Source: Salvia splendens (Eukaryota; Streptophyta; Magnoliopsida; Lamiales; Lamiaceae). From it: DNA of 64,000 bases. The stretch lies in assembly GCF_004379255.2 (NCBI RefSeq), contig NC_056049.1, positions 3,782,001-3,846,000 on the forward strand. The letters are read 5' to 3'. Below the pieces are notes generated by a model. The model was not told the DNA's origin and did no database searches. It worked only from the letters and a program-made list of their open reading frames with translations. Both the position numbers and the translations under genes were made by a program. Below are positions 21,336 through 32,743 of this stretch, one piece after another (positions within the stretch are counted from its first letter, which is position 1; every line of letters begins with the position of its first letter).

Positions 21336-24300
21336 CTATGTGCTTACTTTCAGCACCTCAACTTCCCCTTTCTCAATCTGATCCCTTATGAAATGAAGTC
21401 TAACATCTATATGCTTACTTCTTTCATGAAAGACTTGGTGTTTCGCCAAACAAATCGCACTATTGCTATCGCATAGTAACCTCAAAACTTTTTGCTCTAT
21501 CCAAAAATCTCCCAGGATTCCTCTCAGCCATACACCTTTTTTTATCGCCTCTGTCATAGCAATATATTCGGCTTCCGTAGTAGATAGAGCTACTACTGAT
21601 TGTAGTGTGGACTTCCATGATATAGCAGAACCATAGAGCTTATAGACATAGCCCGTTTGTGACTTCCTGCTGTCCAGATTTGAAGCAAAATCCGAGTCAC
21701 AAAAACCAATCAATGGATCACCATCTTCATCTTTCTGTTTCTGAAACAATATCCCAACATTCTTGCTGCCTTTGATGTATCTGACAATCCACTTTAAAGC
21801 TAACCAGTGTTCTCTACATACTCCTTCATATATCTGCTAGTTACACTGATTGCATGAGCAACATCAGGTCTTGTGCATATCATGCAATACATGATACTCC
21901 CCACAATACTTGAATATGGGATGTTATCCATTTCTGCTTTCTCAGACTCTGACTTAGGTATTTGCTCTAAGGATAATTTGAAATGTTGAGCTAAAAGAAC
22001 TGATACTTGCTTCGAATTCTCCATCTGGAATCTCATTACTAACTTTCCTAGATAATCTTCTTGCATCAGCCATATTCTGCCTTCACTTCTGTTTATGTGA
22101 ATATCCATCCCCAATATCCTCCTAGCTTCACCTAAATCCTTCATCTCAAACTCATTTGTAATTCCTGCTTGATAGTGTTGATCTCTTTCATGCTAGCTGC
22201 AGCCACTAGCATATCATCTACATAAAGCACCAAATAGGTTACTGCATGCTCTCCATCTGACCTTATGTACACACAATTATCATATGCAGATTTAAAAAAA
22301 CCAATGCTGCTGAGATGAGAATCAAATTTGATATACCATTGTATGCTACTTTGTTTCAATCCATACAAGCTTTTCTTCAAGTGGCAGACTTTATCTTCCT
22401 GTATTGGGATGACAAAACCCATTGGCTGCTCCATGTATATGGTCTCAATCAAGTCTCCATGTAAGAATGCCGTTTTGACATCCAACTGATGTAGCTCCTA
22501 GTTTCTCTGAGCAACCACTGATAGAATGATTTGGATGGAAGTATGCTTCACAACAGGGGAGAAAATCTCATTAAAATCAACTCCTTCATGTTGAGAATAG
22601 CCTTAGCAACCAACCTTGCTTTATATCTGATTTTTTTCCTATCAGAAACCTCCACCTTCTTTTTGAAAATCCATTTGCATCCTACAACTTTCTGTGAACT
22701 TGGTCTGTCAACTAACACCCAGGTTTTGTTCTTCATCAGGGATTCTATCTCCTCTTTCATCGCATCAAACCACTTTTCCCACTCATTCCCTCTCATGGCT
22801 TCATCATATGTGGCAGGCTCTACAAATTCTATATCCTCTGCTAGGCATAAAGAAAAAAATGTCATCTCACAATCTGAAAACTTAGCAGGCAATTTTCTGG
22901 TTCTTTTTTATTTTTCCCTCTGTGGTATCTCACTGTGATCAGCACTTGTGCCCTGCTCTTGAGAATTCTGATCATCTCTTATATCTGAGGGATTGTGAGC
23001 AAGGCCATCAGGCTCCACCTCCACTGAAGCACCAGCCTTAGCCTCTACAAGGCAAGGCATGCAACTTTCATAAAAAGTAACATCTCTACTGATGATGAGC
23101 TTGCCATTATTTTTCCATGTACACCAAAGTCTAAAAGCTTTGGAACCACTTTGATACCCCAGAAAATACACCTTAATGCTCTAGAGTCAAGCTTCCCTTG
23201 CTTGATGTGAGCATAGGACCTGCAACCAAAAGGCTTTAATTTTGAAAATTTTGGTTGTCTGCCATACCAGATAGAATCAGGAATAGAAAAATCTATAGCT
23301 GATGAAGGACTCATGTTGATTAGGGTTAATGCAGTGGACACGGCTTTACCCCATAATCTCTTATCCACCCCAGAACTAAGAAGCATACACCTTCCTCTCT
23401 CCATAATTGTCCTTTTTCATTCTCTTTGCAATGCCATTCTGCTGAGGTTTCTTGGAGCGGTTCTGTGCCGTTCAATTCCCTTTCCTTTGCAATACTCAGT
23501 GAACTTTGATGAGAGATATTCCAATCCATTTTCATTCCTCAAGCATTTGAGTGTAATTCTCTTCTCTCTTTCCACCAACAGATGCCATTCTTTGAAGAAA
23601 TCAAAAGCATCTGCCTGTTCCTTGAGAATCTTCACCCATAGTTTCCTTGAGAAATCATCTATTATGGTCATGAAATATCTTCCTCCATTCATAGTGGGAG
23701 GCTGAGAAGGCCCCCAAATATCACTGTGAGCATAATCAAGAACAGACTTGGAAGTGTGTTTTCCTTTAGGAAATGGAAGCTTCTTGCTTTTTCCCATTAT
23801 ACACTGCTCACATTTGATTAAATCTACTTCTGCATCTGAATGAATGAGGTCTTTCTTGACCAACTGCTTCATCCCTTTTGTTCCCAGATGTCTCATTCTT
23901 GTATGCCATAGCTTCAGATCAGCAATAGACTTCTCAATTGAGTTAGAGAAGCCTGAAACTACTTCAGCTTTCAGATAGTATAGTATCTGCCTTCTTGTAG
24001 CAGTCATGATCACCTTTGACCCCTTACATATCAACATATTCTCATTCTCTGATCTGAAACTGAAACCCCTTGTTTCAAGAACACCAAGGGATACTAAATT
24101 CCTTTTGATCTCTGGGATGAATCTGACCTCAGAAAGTGTTATCAGAGTTCCATCTGTGAGTTTGAGGCTGATATGGCCTATTCCCCTTATTGTGCAGACC
24201 TGATTATTGCCCAGCAAGACTGATCCTGATGTTGCTTAAAAATCTTGAAACCATTCTTTGTGAGAGCTTACATGGAAACCGCATCCTGAATCAATAATCC

Positions 24301-24340
24301 ACTTATCATTCACAGATACTTTAGCAACATTCATCATCTG
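21336..24340 (-). pseudogene. Copia pol (protease-integrase-RT-RNase H), multiply disrupted
   Basis: Read right to left: the protease/integrase junction region is interrupted by a TAA near 24237 just before LLGNNQV. The GAG_pre-integrase-like part has LWHTRMRHLG, and the integrase core has DYAHSDIWGP, FMTIIDDFSRKLWV and a degraded third-acid segment. Further on are the RT motifs WIFKKKVE, LDVKTAFLHG, SLYGLKQS and YVDDM (about 22230), then the RNase H domain with CDSDFASNLDSRKS and ALSTTEAEY. The frame changes near 23410, 23150, 22520 and 21780. No functional polyprotein is possible. Confidence 0.88.
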
Positions 24341-24380
24341 ATGAGTTTCTTCAGCCTGCACAACATCAGTGGATTATTGA

Positions 24381-25148
24381 TCAATTTTCTGTCTCCTGCT
24401 TTCTTTTCAAAGCAAAACAGTTCTTTTTTATGTGCCCCGGCTTTCCACAGTGATGGCACCTCCTTGTCTCCTTCTTATCTTTATCAAGGAACTTCTTATT
24501 CTGACCAGATTGCCCAGATTTCTGCTTGAACTGCTTCTTGAATTTCTTGACATTCAAGACTTCGCTTGGAGCTTCTGATTGAGGCCGACTAATTTTCTGA
24601 AATTCTTTTGCCTTTAAAGCAGTTTGCACTTCAAGAAAAGTGATGTATTTCTCACGGCCATACAATAGAGCATCCTTCAATTGCTCATAAGAGGCAAGCA
24701 AAGCATTGAGAAAAACTATGGCCTTATCTTCGTCGGCCAATTTTACATCAACATTCTCAAGATCATCCACGAACTTTGAGAATAGATCCAGCTGCTCACT
24801 CAATGTCTTTCCCTCGATGAATCTGTAGGAATAGAGTTGCTGCTTCAAATACAATCTATTCGCCAGAGATTTCACCATGTAGAGATCTTCCAACTTTTTC
24901 CAGATCGCGCTTGCAGAGGTTTCATGAGCTACCTCTCGCAGCACTTTACCATCAAGGCTGAGAATTATAGCGCTATGCGCCTTCTGCAAGACTTCTTGCC
25001 GCTTCGAAGCAGGCTTCTCATCCCCTTCCTCCGGCACTAGAGCATCGGCAAGCCCTTGATGAATGAGCAAGGCCTTCATCTTAATCCTCCATAGACCGAA
25101 ATCTAATTTCCCGTTGAATTTCTCTGTCTCGTAGCGCGCCATCGCCAT
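24381..25148 (-). CDS. Copia Gag nucleocapsid protein
   Basis: A 255-codon open frame from the ATG at 25146-25148 (a second in-frame ATG is at 25140-25142). The N-terminal two thirds match the Copia UBN2/Retrotran_gag type (FGLWRIKMKALL, AHSAIILSLDG, IWKKLEDLYM, LKQQLYSYRF, FVDDLENVDV, LLASYEQLKDALLYG). Near the C-terminus is a CCHC zinc knuckle, CHHCGKPGHIKKNC, preceded by a Lys-rich region. It would coat the element RNA in virus-like particles. Gag is intact although pol is not. It stops shortly after the knuckle, and the protease reading resumes in a disrupted state. Confidence 0.88.
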   Translation of the reverse strand: MAMARYETEKFNGKLDFGLWRIKMKALLIHQGLADALVPEEGDEKPASKRQEVLQKAHSAIILSLDGKVLREVAHETSASAIWKKLEDLYMVKSLANRLYLKQQLYSYRFIEGKTLSEQLDLFSKFVDDLENVDVKLADEDKAIVFLNALLASYEQLKDALLYGREKYITFLEVQTALKAKEFQKISRPQSEAPSEVLNVKKFKKQFKQKSGQSGQNKKFLDKDKKETRRCHHCGKPGHIKKNCFALKRKQETEN

Positions 25149-25173
25149 TAATGCCTTCAATCTTCCCACAGAG

Positions 25174-25182
25174 ACGGCGCCA
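25174..25182 (-). other. Copia primer-binding site (short)
   Basis: Minus strand TGGCGCCGT starts two bases after the 5' LTR. The first nine bases complement the 3' end of plant tRNA-Asp; the match then stops (CTC instead of TGC), so the primer assignment is tentative. Confidence 0.5.
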
Positions 25183-25184
25183 CT

Positions 25185-25631
25185 TGTAAAGAAACAATGA
25201 ACGATCGACACAAGCTAAGATCGACAGAAAACTATAACACACGAAGATTTACGTGGTTCGACAAATTGTCTACGTCCACGGGAAGATTCAGTTAAGGATG
25301 TATTGATCTCTCTATCTCTGTACAGATTTGGAACAAGAAAGAAAACACTCAAGCTCTCTACAATCTACTCTCGAGATTGAATCACAAGAACTCTTTCTCT
25401 CACTCTTTCTTTTCTCTCCTACTTCTGTTACAACGGTGGTGAATAAGTGTGTGTAAAATGAGCTGGAGCTAAGTTTATATCCCTCTCTTCGATGAGATCT
25501 TCAAGCGGTTATAACTAACTCCTCATGCATCCACACATGTACTCGACTCCATGTGCTACGCACCGCATCCGGCTTCTCACGCGTACCCTTAGTCGTATTG
25601 ATGTGTGGCTCTCGTGATCACACACTTCACA
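25185..25631 (-). repeat. Copia 5' LTR
   Basis: TGTAAAG...TTCACA, 447 bp, direct copy of 20736-21184. As the gene order is on the minus strand, this is the 5' LTR. Confidence 0.9.
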
Positions 25632-25708
25632 TAGTGAAATATTGGTATGTGGGAAAAGTGAGAGATGGGAGAGAATTATTGGTGTGGGAAAGGAAAGAGA
25701 AATGGGGG

Positions 25709-25716
25709 TTTAAATA
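25709..25716 (-). promoter_or_regulatory. TATA-like box of the Harbinger transposase
   Basis: Minus-strand TATTTAAA followed by a C-run, equivalent in position to the TATAAATA-C-run of the sister elements. If the Copia insert is removed it lies about 105 bp upstream of the transposase ATG. The Copia element now separates them. Confidence 0.45.
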
Positions 25717-26167
25717 GATAAAAAAAAATTGAAAAAAAAAGAAAACGCGTTGCATCGCCCGCGTCGCCCGCAGTGGGGCGGACGATACCGCGGACGATGC
25801 CTGATCGAAGGCCTATCGTCAGCGGACGAAGCATAGGGCGCGGACGATGGATGTGCCATCGTCCACCCCACTGTGGATGCTCTTATAGAACATTAATAGA
25901 GATTTTACAAAATTAATATTTGAACTAGAAAAAACGAAATATAGGCTAGTAGTAGGTTACTTAACAGCTGACTGGGCCCAAGCCCAAAACAAAATCCTCA
26001 AACTTTAAAAGCCCAAATGAAAGTTTATCAGGCCCAACATTCAATCGAGGTTTGCAATAAATCTGTACAAGATAGTATATAAGACCAGTAACTAATAAGG
26101 CTTGGTGTCTTTTGCGATTGTTAATTAGGGTCGACACTTGACTGCACTCAATTTGGGTATATAAATA

Positions 26168-26413
26168 CTCCCTCCGTCCGAAAATAAGCGAGTCGTATTC
26201 CTTTTTTGGGATGTCCTATTATAAGTGAGTCATTTCCTTTTTTAGCAAAAAATTATATCTCTTACTTTATTCTCCACATACTTTATTCTCTCTTCACTCC
26301 TCTACTTTTATCTCTGTCTCATACTTTACTCTCTTTACTTTAATTATTTAAATACCAATTCCTTAAATCCCATGACCAAAAGAAGTGTTTCGTTTATCTA
26401 GGGACAGATGGAG
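26168..26413. mobile_element. Stowaway MITE
   Basis: Left CTCCCTCCGTCCGAAAATAA, right CTAGGGACAGATGGAG, TA at 26166-26167 and 26414-26415. 246 bp, different subfamily from those at 8930 and 10842 (centre contains ATTCCTTTTTTGGGATGTCC). Confidence 0.88.
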
Positions 26414-26706
26414 TATTATTTAACATTTAATTTAAAAGTTAATAATTGGTTATAGTTATTAATTATTCAAGGTATATAGTTTCTAAACTTTAATTTTGGA
26501 CATACATATTACATAAAATTTGTTATATTAATGTCGGTCAGCGGCCGAGTCCACAAATCTTTTAGGCCATGTTTGGTTGGAGAGATTCGCTTAATATATT
26601 ATAATTAAAAATAATTATAATAATATATTATTTTATTTGTCTGATCTACATAGTGCAGTGGATTTAACGAACAAATTACACACTCATTTCACGAAAAAAA
26701 TGACAT

Positions 26707-27156
26707 TTAAAAATGTACAAACAAATCAGTACAAACATCATGAAATACCTCAAGTATAGTCCCTCTAATCTCCTCATCATTCATGGACACATAGTAGTTC
26801 AACAGCCTACGCAGATCCTTCGTTTCTCGAATGCAGTTCGCCACAATCATCTGCTCCATGGACTCTCTAAAATCCTCCCTTATATCGTACGACGACTTCT
26901 CCATCGCCACCATCACCACGAGCTTCCTCTCCCGCTCATCTCTCCCCACCCTTCTCCTCCGCTCTCTGATCATCTGGTCAAGCCTCACTTGCACCATCGC
27001 GTGCGCTATGCTTGAAACCGTCTGAGCTTCAATATCTTCTTTGGAAGAAGACGAAGAAGAAGAAGAAGAGAGGCTTAGCCTGCAAGTGGCGCAGAAGGCC
27101 TTGGAGCATTTGATTTGGAGCTTCTCTCTATGCTTCTTGTTTTTGCTTCTTTGCAT
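26707..27156 (-). CDS. OVATE family protein (small transcriptional repressor)
   Basis: A single-exon 149-residue protein from the ATG at 27154-27156. Residues about 83-147 form an OVATE domain: AMEKSSYDIREDFRESM, MIVANCIRE, LRRLLNYYVSMNDEEIRGTI and a VFHDVCTDLF end. OVATE proteins are plant-specific nuclear repressors that interact with homeodomain (TALE) factors and shape organs. The N-terminus is basic (MQRSKNKKHREKL) with a serine run at about 30-38 encoded by GAA/TTC-like repeats, then an Arg-rich stretch (RERRRRVGRDERERK) that may serve as a nuclear signal. It is short for the family, where a long low-complexity N-terminus is common. The codon two triplets upstream in frame is GTG, so the ATG is preferred. 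An AUG-UGA start-stop lies just upstream at 27159-27164. Confidence 0.85.
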   Translation of the reverse strand: MQRSKNKKHREKLQIKCSKAFCATCRLSLSSSSSSSSSKEDIEAQTVSSIAHAMVQVRLDQMIRERRRRVGRDERERKLVVMVAMEKSSYDIREDFRESMEQMIVANCIRETKDLRRLLNYYVSMNDEEIRGTILEVFHDVCTDLFVHF

Positions 27157-27200
27157 TCTCACATGTTAATTTGAAGTGGAAATGCCAACTCCTCAAATAA

Positions 27201-27210
27201 GATATATATG
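27201..27210 (-). promoter_or_regulatory. Possible TATA box for the OVATE gene
   Basis: Minus-strand CATATATATC about 45-55 bp upstream of the ATG. If used, the leader would be very short (about 15-20 nt). A more distal promoter is possible. Confidence 0.35.
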
Positions 27211-28345
27211 AGTTGTGTTGTTAGACATTGGGATCTTGGTAATCATGATTGTGTCTTTAGATTAGTCTGGATTTGGGAGATGGAATCTGGGGTAGGAAGG
27301 GAGGATCGTGTTGTTTATTTGCATAAATCTTGCTTTAGTTTCTTTTACGGTAATGTATTAGGTGGCTTTGCCTTTCCAATTGTGGCTCGAGTTTAAAGGA
27401 ACACATGTTTCATTATGCTAATGTGATGTGAAAAAAAAGGATAGCATGATAAAAGGAGAAAGAATGAGAATCTTTAGGGTTAACGATTAGGCCTAATTAA
27501 CCAATCAAGAATCATAATGAGGAATTGGCTTTTATTTATCCATTGATCATAATTAGGAATGAACTTTAAAATATTCTAATATTATTGAGTGGAGGCTTAC
27601 TACATAGGTCCAAGTATTGGGAGACATTTGATCAAAATATTACTCCTATGACATAACTCAATGAACTTAGTCTACAAGTCTTGGTGCAAAGAATGTTTTT
27701 ATGGTTTACATATTGGGCAGTTATTCCTTATGTAGGGGTATTTTTATATTTTTATAATTATCAATAAATTTTAAAAATATTTAATATAGTAAAATAAATT
27801 AACCATTTCTACGCATATGTGCGCGCCTACAACACAACTTATGCATAAACTTCCATAGTCTTTTCACAATATGTTGCCATTCATTGACACAACCCTATGC
27901 TTTGATTCGCATCGCCCTCTAGCCGGCAAGTCTCTCCAGCATGCCATCCATCGCCGTGCCCTAGCCAACTATAATATTTACTAATATAATTGACGTCGAG
28001 TGTCACTCTTTCTGTGTAAATATATACACTGTTAAAATAAGTTCAATGTACACACTTGTAATTTAGGTTTATGTACTTATTGAACTACACATTGGGTTTA
28101 TTCTATCATTTTCACTTCAGCATAATAAATATCCAAATTTCCAAAAATAAACAAAAAAAGAATATTCAAGTACTCAAAATTATTTATCTCCCATACTCCC
28201 ATTATGGTTTATTAGCATTTAATCTTGGGCTTGGCTCACGAATACACACCGTTTAAGATATAATGGGCTTTCCGAAAGCAATGGCCCATGGGTTTGGGCT
28301 TAATAAATCACTCTCATACGAAAAGAAAGAATATGATACTCGAAT
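27211..28345. other. Intergenic stretch, no gene seen
   Basis: About 1.1 kb, AT-rich. Short frames here have no recognisable motif. It ends with ATACT (28346-28350), which abuts the LTR-repeat cluster. Confidence 0.5.
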
Positions 28346-28350
28346 ATACT

Positions 28351-30113
28351 TGTCACGACCGCCCTTTGGGGTTAATAAATACGGGCGATCGTGATTAGAA
28401 GAACTTAGTAAACAGACGAAGGAAACTAGGGTTTCAATAATGAGTTTGACCAATAATTAATATTTAATAAAAATGGGCCAAGAGGTTGACATTATCCAAA
28501 TAAATTAGGTTCAAAGCTAAAAGATTGATGAGTAAAAACAATATCTCAGCGGAAGCGTTCAAGAGAAAGAGTGACGTCATGTGTGGAGACACAACGACAC
28601 TCGTAGATCACAACTAACCAAACCATGCTTCAATTTTAAATTTGCTCAACACCACCAATGGCTCGTCGCCGCTCAACCTGCACATAAGGAAAACACATGC
28701 AGGGCTGAGTACTATAAAAATACTCAATGGGCTCATGCCGAAAACATTTTAAATAAAAATTGGTATTTTATCATGCCATACTTAAGTAACCATCGGGGTT
28801 TAGCTTTAGAAAGGCCCGAGGCACTAAAATCATTTCCCATAGTAAAAGTCGACTGATCAGTCATTTTCCCATAGACGTTAGCCATATCTGCCAATACATG
28901 ACTTGGAATGTGGCCACAAACCAAGCCACTAGACCGGCCAGCCCGTACGCTAGCACACGATCTACCATAGGTGTACACTAGTCCAAGTAGGGTTTGCGGC
29001 CCTACGAGGACCCGAATTCGATTTATATAACAATGGCGCATAGCCATATCAGATAGGCACGTTAAAACACAAATCACGGCATGATAAATACAGTTTCATT
29101 TCCATCGATAAAATATTTAGGACGTTGTCCTTATTTAAAAGAAAGCCCACCTCGAGTGCTTAATTTGAAATTACGTTCTTTCCCTTGCGATCACGATTCC
29201 CTTGCGATGATTCACCTTTAACAATTTATATAACACATAAATCAACACACTTTCAAATTAAATAAATAGATGAATGCCTCCTAAGCAAAGTTATTTAACT
29301 CGTTTTATCTCGGTTTTCGATTATTCGGCGGCTGCTTACGCCCCTAATTCCTCCGTTGGCTCCTCGTATTTTCCTCAACGATATCAAAATAAAATCCCCA
29401 AAAATATAAAGGTGTGTAATTAAATTAACGCAACCACTTTCCCTTGTATTATATTTATTTCGGACTTATGTTATAATTATTCATTCGTTGAAATATTCTG
29501 GAATTAATTAAATAATCCCCACAGTTAATTTAATTATTACTCAAAGATTTAATTAGTTATTGGCCCAAGGATTTAATTAAAAGCCCAAGACTTAATTATT
29601 TTCTCCATCTTATATCTTCAATTACAAATTAAATCCAACAATTAAAAGGAGCCCACCTTTACTAATTCATCCAATTCTAATTAATGAGGCCCAATCATTT
29701 TAAACCCAAAGCCCCAAATCTTAAAAGAACCAAGGCCCAAATCCTATTAAGACAAAAGAGCCATTTATTCACCATCATCTCCACGCCTTTTTTTCTTTCT
29801 CTCTCCCTATCTCTCTTCTTCCCCCTTCTTCTTCTTCTTCTCTCGACGAAAAAAAGATTTGCAGAAGCTCGACGCCTCCTCCGACTCGCCGTCGCGCCAT
29901 CGCGCCGCTGCTGTCGTCGTTCGTCCAGCCGGGAGATGCCGCCGCTGTCGTCGTGCAGCCGTCGCCGGGAGGGGCCGTTGCCCGCCGCCGCGAGGAGCTG
30001 CGACGCCAGCCCCGGCTTCGCCTCCGCCATCGTCGCTGCTCCAGCCGCCCCAGCTCGTCGCCGCTGTTGTCGGCTGATACCGCGCCTGCCCGGCAGCCTC
30101 CGAATAGCCCCGA
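28351..30113 (-). repeat. LTR-like repeat copy A (minus-sense)
   Basis: Begins TGTCACGACCGCCC. Its first 1030 bp recur in direct orientation at 34273-35302 with three base differences seen by eye and no net indel. From 28795 to 30113 it also recurs inverted at 31420-32743. The primer-binding site next to copy B shows that the transcribed strand is minus. On that strand there are TATATAAA boxes near 29020 and 29230, and GGCCCA/TGGGCC words near 29550-29750 in the presumed U3. A CT-rich tract and a GC-rich block at 29780-30113 complete it. No coding function is evident. The right end of the LTR could not be fixed. Confidence 0.7.
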
Positions 30114-30847
30114 CCGACTCCGATGCAAACCCAAACCAACCCGATTCGCTCCGACGTAAGTTGTTCATTGATTTCATGAATTAAAGTCTGATTCTTTGAT
30201 TCAGTTTGCTTCGGTTTATGCGATTTGAAGATTGAATTCAGATCGTGGTTATTGGTTTGATTGTGCGATTTGATTGAGTGAAAACATGCTATGCTGTTCA
30301 TGGATTGGAAAAAAAATAGATTGGGGAAAAGAGATTTACCGATTGTGAATGAAACAAGGACGAAACAACGTAGGGCCTTCTCTCCTAAATTTGGCTTTTC
30401 TCAGTTTCTGCCGGAAGGAAAAATAAGTGAGTTGATTTCAATCATGAAAAAATAGAGGAAATTTGTAAGATTACCTTGAGTAGAAGTTGAAAGAATGAAT
30501 GCTTGTTTTCTTTGTTGCACAGAACGGATAGGAGAAAGAAGATAAACTGTTTTGGTGATTTAAATTAAAGGGAGAGGTAGTTAAAGATGTGGGAGAGATT
30601 TAGGGAGTGAGGAGAGAGGGGAGAAACGGTTTAGACGTGTGAAATAGGGTAGAATTCAATTTCTTCATTATTTTGATTTAATTGAATTTATTTGGCATTT
30701 GTTTGCAGATCACGGAGGAGGAATATCTTTTAACGGAGGAGGATAATATCTGTAGAATCTTTAATTAAAAAATTAAAGCCGATTGATGGCCAAATCAACC
30801 GGGAAGATAAATTAAGTTGGTTTAATTCACGGTCCTTTGTATTTTAT
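30114..30847. other. Non-coding sequence between repeat blocks
   Basis: Unique in this window. It contains a GTAAGT/TTTGCAG pair (about 30157 and 30703-30709) that could be read as an intron on the plus strand, but no flanking exon has coding support. Probably part of the same LTR family. Confidence 0.35.
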
Positions 30848-31210
30848 TCCGCTCTGGACCCAAGAGTCTTTTGGAGTCAAAATCTATCCTTGTATTAATT
30901 GGCTAAAGTGTTAAACCTCGAAGGCTCAACACCACAACTCGTCACGCCCAACCACGAAAGAAGCGGTAAGAACATTTTGGCGATTTTTTTTAAATGAATT
31001 ACCGAAAATTTTGAAATTCGGTGGAAAAGTGGTTCCTTGCAAAAATGGCAATTCTGGGCCTATTGAAATTTTAAAGTAAATGCTATGGCTTTGGAAAATA
31101 TTGTGGTCATACGAGACGCGACAAACTATGGGACGTGAGACACTATGGAAGTATGTTATTGAAGGTGTTGAATGTGATGGATATTGAAGTATGAAAATGA
31201 ATCGCATGCT
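30848..31210. repeat. Inverted copy of the leader adjoining copy B
   Basis: Reverse complement of 33884-34246 (363 bp) with no difference noticed. In the other copy this sequence directly follows the primer-binding site of the minus-strand LTR element. Confidence 0.85.
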
Positions 31211-31419
31211 GCATCCATACATTACTTTCCCAGCACCAACTCCCCTCGGCAATTGCTTACATTTTTGTAAATATTATGAAATCTGAAAATCCTCTCTGAT
31301 CGGATAACCGAAGCAACCAAAATAGGAATGAAAAGAAACGTTTTTTTTTCTAATGGGAACTCACCTTTCGGAGTTGTTTGGGGGTCTTGCGGGGCTGAAA
31401 GGGTTAGTTCCGGGGCAAA

Positions 31420-32743
31420 TCGGGGCTAGTCGGGGGCCGCCGGGCAGGCGCGGCATCAGTCGACGACGGCGGCGACGAGCTGGGGCGGCTGGAGCAGCGA
31501 CGATGGCGGAGGCGAAGCCGGGGCTGGCGTCGCAGCTCCTCGCGGCGGCGGGCAACGGCCCCTCCCGGCGACGGCTGCACGACGACAGCGGCGGCATCTC
31601 CCGGCTGGACGAACGACGACAGCAGCGGCGCGATGGCGCGACGGCGAGTCGGAGGAGGCGTCGAGCTTCTGCAAATCTTTTTTTCGTCGAGAGAAGAAGA
31701 AGAAGAAGAAGGGGGGAAGAAGAGAGATAGGGAGAGAGAAAGAAAAAAAAGGCGTGGAGATGATGGTGAATAAATGGCTCTTTTGTCTTAATAGGATTTG
31801 GGCCTTGGTTCTTTTAAGATTTGGGGCTTTGGGTTTAAAATGATTGGGCCTCATTAATTAGAATTGGATGAATTAGTAAAGGTGGGCTCCTTTTAATTGT
31901 TGGGTTTAATTTGTAATTGAAGATATAAGATGGAGAAAATAATTAAGTCTTGGGCTTTTAATTAAATCCTTGGGCCAATAACTAATTAAATCTTTGAGTA
32001 ATAATTAAATTAACTGTGGGGATTATTTAATTAATTCCAGAATATTTCAACGAATGAATAATTATAACATAAGTCCGAAATAAATATAATACAAGGGAAA
32101 GTGGTTGCGTTAATTTAATTACACACCTTTATATTTTTGGGGATTTTATTTTGATATCGTTGAGGAAAATACGATGAGCCAACGGAGGAATTAGGGGCGT
32201 AAGCGGCCGCCGAATAATCGAAAACCGAGATAAAACGAGTTAAATAACTTTGCTTAGGAGGCATTCATCTATTTATTTAATTTGAAAGTGTGTTGATTTA
32301 TGTGTTATATAAATTGTTAAAGGTGAATCATCGCAAGAGAATCGTGATCGCAAGGGAAAGAACGTAATTTCAAATTAAGCACTCGAGGTGGGCTTTCTTT
32401 TAAATAAGGACAACGTCCTAAATATTTTATCGATGGAAATGAAACTGTATTTATCATGCCGTGATTTGTGTTTTAACGTGCCTATCTGATATGGCTATGA
32501 GCCATTGTTATATAAATCGAATTCGGGTCCTCGTAGGGCCGCAAACCCTACTTGGACTAGTGTACACCTATGGTAGATCGTGTGCTAGCGTACGGGCTGG
32601 CCGGTCTAGTGGCTTGGTTTGTGGCCACATTCCAAGTCATGTATTGGCAGATATGGCTAACGTCTATGGGAAAATGACTGATCAGTCGACTTTTACTATG
32701 GGAAATGATTTTAGTGCCTCGGGCCTTTCTAAAGCTAAACCCC
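31420..32743 (+). repeat. LTR-like repeat copy C (inverted)
   Basis: Reverse complement of 28795-30113. Coordinates pair at a constant sum for most of its length, with a small net indel near the CT-rich tract. It lacks the first 444 bp of copy A and diverges from it beyond 30113. It abuts 32744-33088 with no intervening base. Confidence 0.85.

Larger units (their letters stand above)
20736..25631 (-). mobile_element. Ty1/Copia LTR retrotransposon, decayed
   Basis: Two direct LTRs (20736-21184 and 25185-25631) enclose gag and pol on the minus strand in Copia order (gag, protease, integrase, RT, RNase H). Flanks are GAGTG at 20731-20735 and TAGTG at 25632-25636, a 4-of-5 target duplication. 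By eye the LTRs differ at roughly 20 positions in 447 bp (about 95% identity), so this is an older insertion than the Athila-like element. Pol is broken by stops and frameshifts. Confidence 0.9.
19177..25882 (-). mobile_element. PIF/Harbinger element with decayed transposase, split by a Copia insertion
   Basis: Left end GAGCATCCATAATGGGG and right end CCCCACTGTGGATGCTC are inverted repeats flanked by TTA at 19174-19176 and 25883-25885, the Harbinger target duplication. It contains a DDE transposase pseudogene on the minus strand and, between promoter and start codon, a complete-length Copia element (20736-25631). Without the Copia insert the element is about 1.8 kb. It lacks ORF1. Confidence 0.85.

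Noticed and set aside
26565..26700. GGCCATGTTTGGTTGG, reminiscent of a hAT or other MITE terminus
   Set aside because: No inverted partner or target duplication found nearby; only one end visible.
29684..30184. Arg/Ala/Pro-rich open frames on both strands of 29684-30301 and of its inverted copy 31353-31854
   Set aside because: All frames are open because of GC-rich, repetitive LTR sequence; no frame has a domain, and the reading is not preserved across indels between the copies.
30157..30709. GTAAGT...TTTGCAG as an intron of a plus-strand gene starting near 29780
   Set aside because: The flanking 'exons' have no coding support, and the primer-binding site shows the LTR is transcribed from the minus strand.
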